A DNA stretch of 64,000 nt from Agromyces salentinus (lineage in GTDB: Bacteria > Actinomycetota > Actinomycetes > Actinomycetales > Microbacteriaceae): assembly GCF_009749395.1 (NCBI RefSeq), contig NZ_WBIR01000001.1:186001-250000 (forward strand). Direction: 5' to 3'. Each line of letters starts with the position of its first letter. Positions within the stretch are counted from its first letter, which is position 1. This document shows, in pieces, positions 25,821 to 33,907 of the stretch. Made by a program: the position numbers and the translations under genes. Under the pieces are notes generated by a model. That model saw only the letters and a program-made list of their open reading frames with translations. It was not told the DNA's origin and made no database searches.

Positions 25821-26288
25821 ATGCCAGAACTTCCCGTCTTCACCGTCGCCGATCTCGAGGCGCAGCCCCAGCTCGACGTCCCCTCGTTCGTCAACGACGA
25901 CGCCGTCGACCTCGGCGTCACGGCGATCGAGGTCATCCGCTCCCGCCGCCTGAACCTCGCCGTGCGCATCGTGCTCCGCGGCGACGTGGTGTTCCTCGCC
26001 AAGCTGCGCGACACCGGGGCGGAGAACGATCCGTGGCTGGCCGGCAAGGCCGCCGTCGTCGAGCGCTTCGGCGAGCCGTCGCTGCTCGTGCGCCGCCGCC
26101 ACGAGGAGGCGGGCACGCCGTTCGACCAGCGCGACGACGTCGACCCCGACGTGTTCCGCGCGCACGGCGGCTCGCTGCCGATCCGCGTCGACGGCGAGCT
26201 CGTGGGCACGATCACCGTCTCGGGCGAGCCCGACGTCATCGACCACGAGGTGGCCGCCGAGGCCGTGCGGCGGTTCCTGACCCGCTGA
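25821..26288 (+). CDS. HbpS/UPF0303-type heme-degrading domain protein
   Basis: The 155-aa protein belongs to the HbpS-like/UPF0303 (DUF336-like) family: DVPSFVNDDAVDLGVTAIEVIRSRRLNLAVRIVLRGD, then ENDPWLAGKAAVVERFG and HGGSLPIRVDGELVGTITVSG. Streptomyces HbpS binds heme outside the cell, but this protein has no signal peptide, so it is more like the cytosolic YbgI/GlcG-like relatives. It is a stand-alone gene. The ATG at 25821 follows AGGAG. Confidence 0.82.
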   Translation: MPELPVFTVADLEAQPQLDVPSFVNDDAVDLGVTAIEVIRSRRLNLAVRIVLRGDVVFLAKLRDTGAENDPWLAGKAAVVERFGEPSLLVRRRHEEAGTPFDQRDDVDPDVFRAHGGSLPIRVDGELVGTITVSGEPDVIDHEVAAEAVRRFLTR

Positions 26289-26417
26289 CGCCGGACGCGG
26301 CATCCGATCGCCTGACGCCGCGTCGCGGCATCCGATCACCTCGACGTGACCGGCCGGTGCGGTTCGCCGAGGTCGTTCCTATGATGGTCGCGCCGGCGGA
26401 TTGCGAGGGAGCACACC

Positions 26418-27026
26418 ATGGGAATCATCTCGGTCGACCTGTTCATCACGCTCGACGGGGTCTACCAGGGCCCGGGCGGGCCCGACGAGGACGAGTCGGG
26501 CGGGTTCGAGCTCGGCGGCTGGCAGGGCCATTACCTCGACGACGAGAACGGCGCGGTCATCGGCGAGGGCATCGAGCGCATGGACGCGCTGCTCCTCGGC
26601 CGCCGCACGTACGACATCTTCGCCGCGTTCTGGCCGTACCGGGGCGACGAGCCCATCGCCGTGAAGTTCAACGCGATGCCGAAGTTCGTCGTCTCGCGCA
26701 CGCTCCGCGAGCCCGCGTGGGCGGGCACGACCGCGTTGTCGGATGTCGCGGACGTGCGCTCGCTCAAGGAGCGCTTCGACGACATCCACGTGGTGGGCAG
26801 TGGCGACCTGGCCCGGTCGCTGCTCGAGGCGGGCCTCGTCGACCGCCTGAACCTGTACGTGTATCCGATCGCGCTCGGGCAGGGCAAGCGGCTCTTCGAG
26901 GGGCCGACCGGCGTGCCCTCGGCCTTCGCGCTGGCCGAGCCGCCGAGGGTGTTCTCGACCGGGGCGATGCTGCTCGTGTACGAGCCCGCCGGGCGGGCGG
27001 TCACGGGCTACGACATGTCGAAGTAG
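26418..27026 (+). CDS. RibD C-terminal/dihydrofolate reductase family protein
   Basis: A 202-aa NADPH-dependent reductase-fold protein: IISVDLFITLDGVYQGPGG, ALLLGRRTYDIFAAFWP, VVSRTL, VVGSGDLARSLLEAGLVD and YPIALGQGKRLFEG. The family includes YyaP/YwjB-like stress reductases; no substrate can be given. GGGAGCACACC precedes the ATG. A very long perfect inverted repeat begins 33 bp downstream. Confidence 0.88.
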   Translation: MGIISVDLFITLDGVYQGPGGPDEDESGGFELGGWQGHYLDDENGAVIGEGIERMDALLLGRRTYDIFAAFWPYRGDEPIAVKFNAMPKFVVSRTLREPAWAGTTALSDVADVRSLKERFDDIHVVGSGDLARSLLEAGLVDRLNLYVYPIALGQGKRLFEGPTGVPSAFALAEPPRVFSTGAMLLVYEPAGRAVTGYDMSK

Positions 27027-27059
27027 GCGGCGTCGGCGCCGTGCGGCGGCGTCTCCTGC

Positions 27060-27127
27060 GGCGGAGTCCCGATCTTGCGGTGGAACGCCGTTCGCGCCGG
27101 ACTCCACCGCAAGATCGGGACTCCGCC
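27060..27127. repeat. Perfect 25-bp inverted repeat (GGAGTCCCG family)
   Basis: The arms at 27060-27084 and 27103-27127 are exact reverse complements over 25 bp; the left arm begins GGCGGAGTCCCGATC and ends GCGGTGGA. The loop is 18 nt. It shares GGAGTCCCG with the inverted repeat at 10963-11005. Located between the RibD-type gene and the GNAT gene; it may act as a terminator or be a mobile-element remnant. Confidence 0.85.
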
Positions 27128-27163
27128 GTGCATGAGGCGCTCCTCGTGTCCGAGGATGGAGGG

Positions 27164-27589
27164 ATGCAGCATGGCTTCCGCTTCTCCACCGACCGCGACG
27201 AGATCGACCGCGCTCTCGTGCACCGCTGGCTCTCGATCGACGCGTACTGGGCGCTCGGGCGTCCCCGCGAGCGACAGGATGCCGCGATCGACGGATCCCG
27301 CAACTACGGCGTCTTCGATGAGGCATCCGGGCAGCAGGTCGCGTACGCCCGCGTCATCACCGACGGCGTCACGTTCGCCTGGCTCTGCGACGTGTACGTC
27401 CACCCGTCGGTTCGCGGGCGCGGGGTGGGCGTGGCACTCATCGAGGGCGTCGTTGCCGACCTCGAGCCGCTCGGCCTCCGCCGCACGATGCTCGCGACCG
27501 CCGACGCGCACGGCCTGTACGAGCGGTTCGGCTTCGAGCCGCTGGCTGAGCCCGCCCGGTGGATGGTGCGGCTCGCGCCGACGACGTAG
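27164..27589 (+). CDS. GNAT family acetyltransferase
   Basis: The 141-aa protein is a GNAT acetyltransferase: ALVHRWLSIDAYWALGRPRE at the N-terminus, WLCDVYVHPSVRGRGVGVALIEGVV as the acetyl-CoA-binding loop (R-G-x-G-V-G), and DAHGLYERFGFEPL. It resembles the small GNATs with a SxDAYWA N-terminus often annotated as N-acetyltransferases of unknown substrate. GGATGGAGGG precedes the ATG. The final codons ACG ACG TAG belong to a 20-bp tandem array. Confidence 0.88.
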   Translation: MQHGFRFSTDRDEIDRALVHRWLSIDAYWALGRPRERQDAAIDGSRNYGVFDEASGQQVAYARVITDGVTFAWLCDVYVHPSVRGRGVGVALIEGVVADLEPLGLRRTMLATADAHGLYERFGFEPLAEPARWMVRLAPTT

Positions 27590-27660
27590 CGATCGAGATC
27601 ACGGCGTAGGGATCGGGATCACGGCGTCGCGCTCGAGATCACGGCGTAGCGCTCGAGATC
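27581..27660. repeat. 20-bp tandem array joining two convergent genes
   Basis: Four contiguous 20-bp units of the type ACGGCGTAGCGCTCGAGATC, the first starting inside the GNAT gene. The first unit supplies the TAG stop of the GNAT gene and the last supplies the stop (TCA on the plus strand at 27659-27661) of the convergent SDR gene. Confidence 0.88.
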
Positions 27661-28417
27661 AGGCCGTGGCGCGCGCCCCGTGCTCGCCCAGCCACTGCTC
27701 GAACGTCTGCGAGCCGAGCACGGCGTCGGGGCCGGGCAGTGCTTCGCCACGACGCATGGCGGAGAACTGCTTGCCCGGCAGCGCGACCGGCACGACCGGG
27801 CCGCGCAGGCCGCGGGCCCGGACGAGGCGCGCGACCATGTCGGCGATGTCCTCCTGGCGCGGCCCGGCGAAGTCGGCGCTGCGGCCGGCGGGCTCCTGTT
27901 CGGCGAGCAGCACGAGCCGCTCCCCGACCTCGCGGGCCGCGACCGGCTGCGACGGGATCCTCGGTGCGAGGTGCAGCCCCGCGAACGAGAGCATGCCGAG
28001 CATCTGCTCCGCGAACTCGTGGAACTGGGTCGCCCGCATGATCGTGTACGGCACGGAACTTGCCTCGACGGCCCGCTCCTGCGCCACCTTGCCGGCGTAG
28101 TAGCCGTGGGGCGCGCGGTCGACGCCGACGATCGAGAGCACGACGTGGTGGCCGACCCCGGTCGCCCGTTCGGCGTCGAGCAGGGTCTTCGCGACCATCG
28201 AGAAGAACGCGGTCGCGGCCCCGGCCGAGGTGGTGTTCGCGTTCGCCGTGTCGATCACGGCGTCAACCCCCGCGAGCGCGGCCGCCACCCCGGTGCCCGA
28301 GATCAGGTCGATGCCGTTCGAGCGGGTCAGCACGACGACCTCGTGCCCGCGCTCGCGTGCGGCCTCGACGACGTGGTGTCCGACGGTGCCGGTTCCCCCG
28401 GCGACGGCGATCCTCAT
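27659..28417 (-). CDS. NAD(P)-binding SDR/NmrA-like protein
   Basis: The 252-aa protein has an atypical SDR fold: MRIAVAGGTGTVGHHVVEAARERGH as the dinucleotide loop, VDAVIDTANANT, VVLSIVGVDRAPHGYYAGKVAQE (catalytic-like Y and K) and RATQFHEFAEQM. It belongs to the NmrA/complex I NDUFA9-like branch, whose members sense redox state or reduce quinones. It is convergent with the GNAT gene across a tandem array. Confidence 0.87.
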   Translation of the reverse strand: MRIAVAGGTGTVGHHVVEAARERGHEVVVLTRSNGIDLISGTGVAAALAGVDAVIDTANANTTSAGAATAFFSMVAKTLLDAERATGVGHHVVLSIVGVDRAPHGYYAGKVAQERAVEASSVPYTIMRATQFHEFAEQMLGMLSFAGLHLAPRIPSQPVAAREVGERLVLLAEQEPAGRSADFAGPRQEDIADMVARLVRARGLRGPVVPVALPGKQFSAMRRGEALPGPDAVLGSQTFEQWLGEHGARATA

Positions 28418-28505
28418 GTGCTCTCCTCTTCCTCAGCAACTCCGACCGCGGAGCCGCGCGAGATGTGACACGACGGGCCGGCGCGGCCGCCGTCGTCGGT
28501 GCGGC

Positions 28506-29213
28506 TCACTGCGCCAGGTCGTCGCGTTCCACGATGCGATCCTCGTCCCACGGCTCCGACCAGCCGAGCTCGTCGAACATGCGGGCGAGCACGAGCGCGG
28601 TGAAGCCCCACACCACGCGGCCCCCGACGGTGAAGGCGGCGCCGCGGTAGACCGTGCCGCCGAAGGTCATCTCGGTGTTGCCCCGGTTGGCGGGGTCGAG
28701 CAGGTCGGCGACCGGCACCCGGAACACGTCGACCGACTCGTCGTGGTCGACCGCGGCGACCTTCGACGGCGTGGTCCACCAGGCCGGGACCGGCGTCACG
28801 AGGTGGTTGCTCACGGGCACGGGCAGCGGCGGGAGCGTGCCGAGCGGCTCGATGTCGGCCGGGTCGACCCCGGTCTCCTCGGCCGCCTCGCGCAGGGCAC
28901 CGGCGATGGGGCCGTCGTCGCTCTCCTCGATGCGTCCGCCGGGGAACGCGATCTGCCCGGGGTGGCTGCCGAGCGTCGACGCCCGGCGCAGGAGCAGCAC
29001 GTCGAGGTCGCGGGCGACCCTCGCGACCGGGGCGGCGTCGCGCTCGCCCCTCGCCTGCGCGGGCAGGTCGTCGAGCACGCCGAAGAGCACGAGCACCGCG
29101 GCCGGGCGCCTCGCCTCGGCATCCGTCGCCCACTTCGGCAGGTCGGCATGCCAGGCGAGGCCCCGTTCGCAGAGTGCAGCGAGTTCGGCGCGCGCGTCGG
29201 AGGCGGCGGCCAT
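28506..29213 (-). CDS. NUDIX hydrolase, CoA pyrophosphatase-like
   Basis: A 235-aa protein whose NUDIX box is GGRIEESDDGPIAGALREAAEETGV, embedded in the LGSHPGQIAFPGG context that is diagnostic of the NudL/Nudt7 coenzyme A pyrophosphatase group. These enzymes cleave CoA derivatives to 4'-phosphopantetheine and ADP. Start uncertain: ATG 29213 has little ribosome-binding site, and an in-frame ATG at 29279 also exists. The XRE-cupin gene lies upstream on the same strand. Confidence 0.88.
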   Translation of the reverse strand: MAAASDARAELAALCERGLAWHADLPKWATDAEARRPAAVLVLFGVLDDLPAQARGERDAAPVARVARDLDVLLLRRASTLGSHPGQIAFPGGRIEESDDGPIAGALREAAEETGVDPADIEPLGTLPPLPVPVSNHLVTPVPAWWTTPSKVAAVDHDESVDVFRVPVADLLDPANRGNTEMTFGGTVYRGAAFTVGGRVVWGFTALVLARMFDELGWSEPWDEDRIVERDDLAQ

Positions 29214-29283
29214 CAGCGGTTCCCGACCTCGCGACGCAGCATGCTGCCATCCTGCCACTCCGGCTGGCGCCCCCGCCAAGACC

Positions 29284-29988
29284 TCACGAGTCGCCGCTGC
29301 CGGCGGTCCCGCGCAGGTGCACCCGCTCGCCCTGCGTGCTCAGCAGGTTCAGCACCTCGGCGGGCTGTGTGCCCGAGGCGCTCGCGTGGCCGTGCAGCGT
29401 GCGCGTGTCGAACTCGGCCGCCTCGCCTGCCTCGAGCACGATCTCCTCGTCGCCGAGCGCGAGCCGCACGCGCCCGCTCAGCACGTAGATCCAGTCGTAG
29501 CCCTCATGGGCGCTCTGCTCCACCGGCTGCTCGGGCGGATGCCCCGGGAGCACCATCTTGTACGCGTGCACGTCGGGGTTGCTCCGCGTCAGCGGGATGA
29601 TCGCGCGCCCGTTGCGGAAGAACGGCTTCGGGTGCACGCGAGGATCGGCGATCTGCGGAGCGCCGACCAGGTCGTCGAGGCTCGCGCGGTAGACGGCCGC
29701 GAGCCGCACGAGCAGGTCGAGCGTCGGCCGGCGCCCTCCCGACTCGAGCCTCGACAGCGTGCTGACCGAGACACCGGTCTGCTCCGACAGCTCCGACAGG
29801 GTGAGCCCGCGCCGTGCCCGCAGGGCGCGGAGCCGGGCGCCGACGCCGTCGAGCAAGCGGTCGAAGCCCGCGTCGAGGTCGGTCGCGGCGGCGCCGGCGG
29901 TTCCGGCGGATGCCCGGTCGCCACCGCGTTCAGGAGCAGCGGATGCCGCGGCATCCGTCTCGAACTCCTCCGGGTTCCACCTGGCCAT
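29284..29988 (-). CDS. XRE-cupin transcriptional regulator
   Basis: The 234-aa regulator joins a Xre-type helix-turn-helix (RLRALRARRGLTLSELSEQTG, VSTLSRLESGGRRPTLDLLVRLA; about residues 55-105) to a C-terminal cupin (HEGYDWIYVLSGRVRLALGDEEIVLEAGEAAEFDT). Such proteins sense small ligands and repress neighbouring oxidoreductase genes. It is divergent from a thioredoxin-reductase-like gene; the 80-bp shared region holds the palindrome TTGCCGTTCCGGCAA, which also occurs upstream of a methyltransferase gene at 49.2 kb. Confidence 0.88.
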   Translation of the reverse strand: MARWNPEEFETDAAASAAPERGGDRASAGTAGAAATDLDAGFDRLLDGVGARLRALRARRGLTLSELSEQTGVSVSTLSRLESGGRRPTLDLLVRLAAVYRASLDDLVGAPQIADPRVHPKPFFRNGRAIIPLTRSNPDVHAYKMVLPGHPPEQPVEQSAHEGYDWIYVLSGRVRLALGDEEIVLEAGEAAEFDTRTLHGHASASGTQPAEVLNLLSTQGERVHLRGTAGSGDS

Positions 29989-30011
29989 CTCGACTCCTCG
30001 CACTCGCGACC

Positions 30012-30026
30012 TTGCCGTTCCGGCAA
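30012..30026. promoter_or_regulatory. Putative XRE-cupin operator, copy 1
   Basis: TTGCCGTTCCGGCAA is a perfect palindrome with 6-bp arms. Seven bp after it comes TGCCATTC. The same arrangement (palindrome in the opposite reading, 7 bp, TGCCATTC) is at 49159-49188. It lies just upstream of the -35 box of the gene at 30069. Confidence 0.6.
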
Positions 30027-30032
30027 ACGACG

Positions 30033-30061
30033 TTGCCATTCCACCATGCCGTCGGCACGAT
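30033..30061 (+). promoter_or_regulatory. Promoter of thioredoxin-reductase-like gene
   Basis: TTGCCA (30033-30038) and CACGAT (30056-30061) are 17 bp apart. The expected transcription start is at or next to the ATG at 30069, so the transcript may be leaderless. The gene at 49231 has the same box spacing. Confidence 0.5.
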
Positions 30062-30068
30062 GGGAAGC

Positions 30069-31106
30069 ATGCAGCAGAACTCCTGGGACGTCATCATCGC
30101 CGGCGGCGGCAGCGCCGGCCTCAGCGCCGCGCTCATGCTCGGACGGTCGCGACGGCGCGTGCTCGTCGTCGACGAGGGCCGGCCGCGCAACCGCTTCGCC
30201 GGGCACATGCACGGCGTCATCGGGCGCGACCACACGTCGCCGCTCGACCTGCTCGCCGATGCCCGCGCCGAGCTCGGCCGCTACGACGGCGTCGAGCTGC
30301 GCGAGGGGCGCATCGCCGCGGCATCCGTCATCGAGGACCCTGAGCCGGATGCCGCGGCCGACCGCGCCGACCGCGGCATCGAGATCGTGCTGGGCGACGG
30401 AACCCGGCACCTCGCCCGGCGCCTGCTCGTGGCATCCGGCGTCCGGGATGAACTCCCCGCCATCGCTGGACTCGCCGAACAGTGGGGCCGAAGTGCGTTC
30501 ATCTGCCCGTACTGCGACGGATGGGAGCACCGCGACGAGCGCATCGGCGTGCTCGCGACGAGCGCCATGAACGTGCACCAGGCGCAGCTCATGCGCCAGC
30601 TCTCGCCGGACGTGACGTTCTTCGGCCACGGCATCGAGCTGCCCGGCGCCGACCGGGCGGGGCTGGCCGCACGCGGCATCCGGGTCGAGGAGCGGGCCGT
30701 CGTCGAGGTGCTCGCCGACGCCGAGGGACGACTCACCGGCATCCGCCTCGAGGACGGCACGGAGGTCGCGATCGACGCGCTCTTCGTGGGGCCGCGCCAG
30801 GTGCCGAACGACGACCTGCTGCGCGCCCTCGGCGCCGAGCGCGCCGTACACCCCATGGGCGGGGAGTTCGTCGCCGTCGACCCGATGGGCCGCACGAGCG
30901 TGCCCGGCGTCTGGGGTGCGGGCAACGTCACCGACCCGCGCTCCTCGGTGCCGTTCGCGATGAGCGCGGGCAACGCCGCGGGCGCCGCGATCAACGCGGA
31001 CCTGGTCGCGGCCGAAGTCGCGGCGGCGGTTGCGATGGCGAGCTCGGCGGGCCGACCGGGCCGCCGACGCGGGGACGGACGCGGCAGAACCGTGAACACG
31101 CAGTGA
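30069..31106 (+). CDS. Thioredoxin reductase-like NAD(P)/FAD oxidoreductase
   Basis: A 345-aa flavoprotein: VIIAGGGSAGLSAALMLGRS for FAD, the redox pair C146-P-Y-C149 in FICPYCDGWEH, and GVWGAGNVTDPRSSVPFAMSAG at the C-terminus. It is shorter in the NADPH-binding region than classical TrxB and resembles the reductase half of bifunctional oxidoreductase/methyltransferase proteins known in actinobacteria. An ATG at 30060 is an alternative start. A paralogue is cut by the right edge of the window (63309). Confidence 0.88.
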   Translation: MQQNSWDVIIAGGGSAGLSAALMLGRSRRRVLVVDEGRPRNRFAGHMHGVIGRDHTSPLDLLADARAELGRYDGVELREGRIAAASVIEDPEPDAAADRADRGIEIVLGDGTRHLARRLLVASGVRDELPAIAGLAEQWGRSAFICPYCDGWEHRDERIGVLATSAMNVHQAQLMRQLSPDVTFFGHGIELPGADRAGLAARGIRVEERAVVEVLADAEGRLTGIRLEDGTEVAIDALFVGPRQVPNDDLLRALGAERAVHPMGGEFVAVDPMGRTSVPGVWGAGNVTDPRSSVPFAMSAGNAAGAAINADLVAAEVAAAVAMASSAGRPGRRRGDGRGRTVNTQ

Positions 31107-31157
31107 AACCCCGCGCAAGCCCCGCATGAAGACGCGCCGTGGCCGTATTCTGAACGG

Positions 31158-31889
31158 ATGCTGGTGATCAGCTACAACCTCCGCAAGCATCGCGCGATCT
31201 CCGAACTCGCGGCGCTCGATGAGCGCTACTCGCCGGACGTCGTCTGCCTGCAGGAGTGCGACACCCTCGACCTCGCCGAGCACGTCGGCCGCCTGCGCCT
31301 CGCGCATTCGACGGTGGGCAGCCGGCTCGGCCTCGCGGTGTACTACCGACCCGATCGCATCCACGTGCGCAGCCTCCGTACGGTGGCGCTCAAGAAGTCG
31401 ATGCACGACCGCGTGCTGCGCCCGGCGCACGAGCGCCTGCTCGGCGCCCGCGTGCACGACCTCGAGCACGACCGCGAGGCCATCGTCGCGTCCTTCCACG
31501 CCGCGCCGCTGACCGCGCTCAACTCGCTGCGCCGCCACCAGATCAAGGCCGCCCTCGGCGAGCTGCAACTGCTCGGACCGAACCTGCCGACGCTCATGGT
31601 CGGCGATTACAACTACCCGATCTTCAAGGACAACCTGGCCGAGAAGGTGCGCGAGGCCGGGTACGACCTGACGCTGAGCGACAGCCGCACCTACACGCGG
31701 TACAAGTTCTTCCGCGGGCACTTCGACCTCGCGACCTCGGCCGGCTTCGACATCCGCAAGGTCGAGACCCTGCCCCGCGGGTCGAGCGACCACCTGCCGA
31801 TCCTCGTCGACGCGGTGTACTCCGACACCCAGGCCGGGCACGCATCCGCACACGACGAGCCGCTCGGCGGCACGCCGATCGTCGCCTGA
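31158..31889 (+). CDS. Endonuclease/exonuclease/phosphatase family protein
   Basis: The 243-aa protein has the EEP fold: ISYNLRKHRAISELAALDE, VVCLQECDT (metal-binding E), LMVGDYNYPIF (GDxN) and GSSDHLPIL (catalytic DH). There is no signal peptide, so it acts in the cytosol. The family includes AP-endonucleases, DNases and phosphodiesterases; the exact substrate is not clear. It starts 51 bp downstream of the oxidoreductase gene. Confidence 0.85.
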   Translation: MLVISYNLRKHRAISELAALDERYSPDVVCLQECDTLDLAEHVGRLRLAHSTVGSRLGLAVYYRPDRIHVRSLRTVALKKSMHDRVLRPAHERLLGARVHDLEHDREAIVASFHAAPLTALNSLRRHQIKAALGELQLLGPNLPTLMVGDYNYPIFKDNLAEKVREAGYDLTLSDSRTYTRYKFFRGHFDLATSAGFDIRKVETLPRGSSDHLPILVDAVYSDTQAGHASAHDEPLGGTPIVA

Positions 31890-31908
31890 GCAGTCGCGCC
31901 GCCGGCCG

Positions 31909-32724
31909 TCAGTGCCCGGGCTTGGCGGCCTTCCAGTAGCCGCAGAACACGACGTGCGTCTTCGGCACGCCACGCTCGTTGACGAGGTGACGGCGAGCGC
32001 CGGTCGCGAGCGCCGACTCCCCCGCGGCGAACGCGGTGACGGTGCCGGCCGGGAACTCGAGGCCCTTCACGAACTCGAGGGCCGCGACGCCGGCCTGCTC
32101 GCCGTGGTCACGGACGATCCAGTGCACCGTCACACCGGCGGGCTCGCCGCAGGGCTGGCGGTCCGCGGCATCCGGGATCTCGATGACCGCGTGGCCCCGA
32201 GCGTCGCGCGGCAGGTCCCGCAGGATCCCGGCGACGGCGGGCAGGGCGCTCTCGTCGCCGATGAGCAGGTTCCAGTCGGCGTCGACGGCCTTGTAGCCGC
32301 AGCCCTGGTCGATGAGGCCCACCGAGATGCCGACCGGGAGGGTCTCGGCCCACGGACCGGCGACGCCCTCGTCGCCGTGGACCACGAAGTCGATGTCGAG
32401 CTCGGCCGAGGCGTCGAGCGTGGCGGCACGGAACTCGCGCACCGTGTAGTTGCGGATCACGGGCCGCGTGGCCTTCGGGAGCGTGAGGTACTTGAGGTAC
32501 CCGCCCATGTCGTACTTGTCCGAGAGGTTGTCGAAGCGCGTGTGGTCGGAGGTCGGCACCGCGAGGCGGAACCACTGGTCGAAGCCGATGTGACGCCAGT
32601 CGTCGAGCTCGGGCCCGCTCAGCGTGAGGCGCACGAAGTGCGGGGAGATGCGCTCGGCACGAACGACCTCGGCGGTGACGACGCCGGTGTCGGCGTGGGT
32701 GATCTCGAGGTTGCTGATGGCCAC
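31909..32724 (-). CDS. Siderophore-interacting protein (ferric-siderophore reductase)
   Basis: A 271-aa SIP/ViuB-type flavin reductase. RISPHFVRLTLSGPELDDW and RNYTVREFRAATLDASAELDIDFVVHG form the FAD-binding barrel, and GDESALPAVAGIL is the NAD(P)H-binding start. The C-terminus WKAAKPGH is truncated relative to some members but includes VFCGYWKAA. These proteins reduce ferric siderophores in the cytosol. An IdeR box at 32747-32765 lies just upstream, consistent with iron repression. Confidence 0.92.
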   Translation of the reverse strand: MAISNLEITHADTGVVTAEVVRAERISPHFVRLTLSGPELDDWRHIGFDQWFRLAVPTSDHTRFDNLSDKYDMGGYLKYLTLPKATRPVIRNYTVREFRAATLDASAELDIDFVVHGDEGVAGPWAETLPVGISVGLIDQGCGYKAVDADWNLLIGDESALPAVAGILRDLPRDARGHAVIEIPDAADRQPCGEPAGVTVHWIVRDHGEQAGVAALEFVKGLEFPAGTVTAFAAGESALATGARRHLVNERGVPKTHVVFCGYWKAAKPGH

Positions 32725-32746
32725 GGGGCCTCCGTTGTCGTCGCGA

Positions 32747-32765
32747 TAAGGGCAGCCTCACCTTA
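32747..32765. promoter_or_regulatory. IdeR/DtxR-type iron box upstream of SIP gene
   Basis: On the minus strand the sequence TAAGGTGAGGCTGCCCTTA matches the actinobacterial iron-box consensus TTAGGTTAGGCTAACCTAA at most positions and lies 22 bp upstream of the start codon. Confidence 0.7.
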
Positions 32766-32859
32766 CCTGATCGAGGCGCACGTTGCCGGACCGAGGCATC
32801 CGCCCGGCCATCGACCCGGCCGCCGTCGCCCGATATCGTGACCACCGGAGGGGGAACCG

Positions 32860-33258
32860 ATGCCAGCAGAGAAGCCGACCACCGTCGACGAGTACCTCGC
32901 GACCTTCGAGGGCGAGCCCGCCGAGCGCCTCGCCGCCGTGCGCGCGGCGATCCACGAGGTGCTTCCGGATGCCGAGGAGCGGCTCCGCTACGACATCCCG
33001 GGCATCGCGATCCGAGGCCGCTACTGGCTGCACTTCGCCGGCTGGAAGAAGCACATCGGCCTCTACCCCGTGCCGCACGCCGCCGACGAGGAGCTCGAGG
33101 CGCGCATCGCGCCGTGGCGCGCCGCCAAGGACACCGTGAACCTGCCGTACACCAAGCCGCTGCCGCTCGATCTGGTGCGCGACATCGCGCGGCTCGTGCT
33201 CGAGTTGCACGGCGGGGATGACGACGGCGGGGACGTCGCGCGCGTCGCGCACGGCTGA
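32860..33258 (+). CDS. DUF1801 iron-chaperone-like protein
   Basis: The 132-aa protein has the DUF1801/YdhG fold: TVDEYLATFEGEPAERLAAVRAAIHEVLPDAEERLRYDIPG, YWLHFAGWKKHIGLYPVP and TVNLPYTKPLP. Relatives such as Bacillus YdhG/Fra act as frataxin-like iron chaperones. It is divergent from the iron-regulated SIP gene, which supports a role in iron handling, although no iron box is placed specifically for it. GGAGGGGG precedes the ATG. Confidence 0.88.
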   Translation: MPAEKPTTVDEYLATFEGEPAERLAAVRAAIHEVLPDAEERLRYDIPGIAIRGRYWLHFAGWKKHIGLYPVPHAADEELEARIAPWRAAKDTVNLPYTKPLPLDLVRDIARLVLELHGGDDDGGDVARVAHG

Positions 33259-33300
33259 GCCCGCGCCGTCGGCCGGCGCCGAGCAAGGATCAGATCCGGG

Positions 33301-33801
33301 TCACGAGCCGGAGAATCGGTCGGCCTGCTGACGCACGGCTTCCGAGACGGCGTCGGTGGACCAGGCCCTCACCCGACTGCCCTCGAGCACGCGCGCGAGC
33401 GGCACCCGGCCGAGGAGACGGAGCGGTTCCCAGCCTGCGGCGGGAGCGAGCGCCCCGAGACTCCGATAGTCGTCGATGCGGACCTCGTCCCACGCATGGA
33501 TGACCTCCCCACCGCCGAGACCGAGACCCACATGGCCCCAGTCCCGTCTCGAGCCGAACAGTTCCCCGACGCTCTCGTAGAACACCAGGTCGCCGGGCCC
33601 GGGCTCGCCCGAGGTCCTCCCGGCGTCGTAGAGGCGAGCCGATTCCGCGGCGTCGTCGCCCCCGAAGATCTCAATCCCGTTCCCGCGCTCGATCGCGTCC
33701 TCGACGAACGCCAGACAGCGGGTCGAGTATGCGGAGGAACCCAGGTGCTGCCTCGCCCAGTGGATCGCGTTCCCGGCGATCGCCACGGTGTCGTCATTCA
33801 T
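33301..33801 (-). CDS. NlpC/P60-like cysteine peptidase domain protein
   Basis: A 166-aa protein with a likely papain-like catalytic pair: the Cys in YSTRCLAFVEDAIERGN and the His in DWGHVGLGLGGGEVIHAW, with PGDLVFYES between. This order (C..H) matches NlpC/P60/CHAP-type amidases. There is no secretion signal in the predicted frame, so it may act inside the cell or on imported muropeptides, or the start may be wrong. The start at 33801 is chosen from the family layout. Confidence 0.7.
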   Translation of the reverse strand: MNDDTVAIAGNAIHWARQHLGSSAYSTRCLAFVEDAIERGNGIEIFGGDDAAESARLYDAGRTSGEPGPGDLVFYESVGELFGSRRDWGHVGLGLGGGEVIHAWDEVRIDDYRSLGALAPAAGWEPLRLLGRVPLARVLEGSRVRAWSTDAVSEAVRQQADRFSGS

Positions 33802-33907
33802 CGATGCGAGCCTATCCAGCCGTGACCCCGGGGAGGGAACGGCGGATGCCGCGACAGCTGGGTGCTGCCGCGGCATCCGCGGTGCCCTGGCGGGCGCATG
33901 CGCCGAC

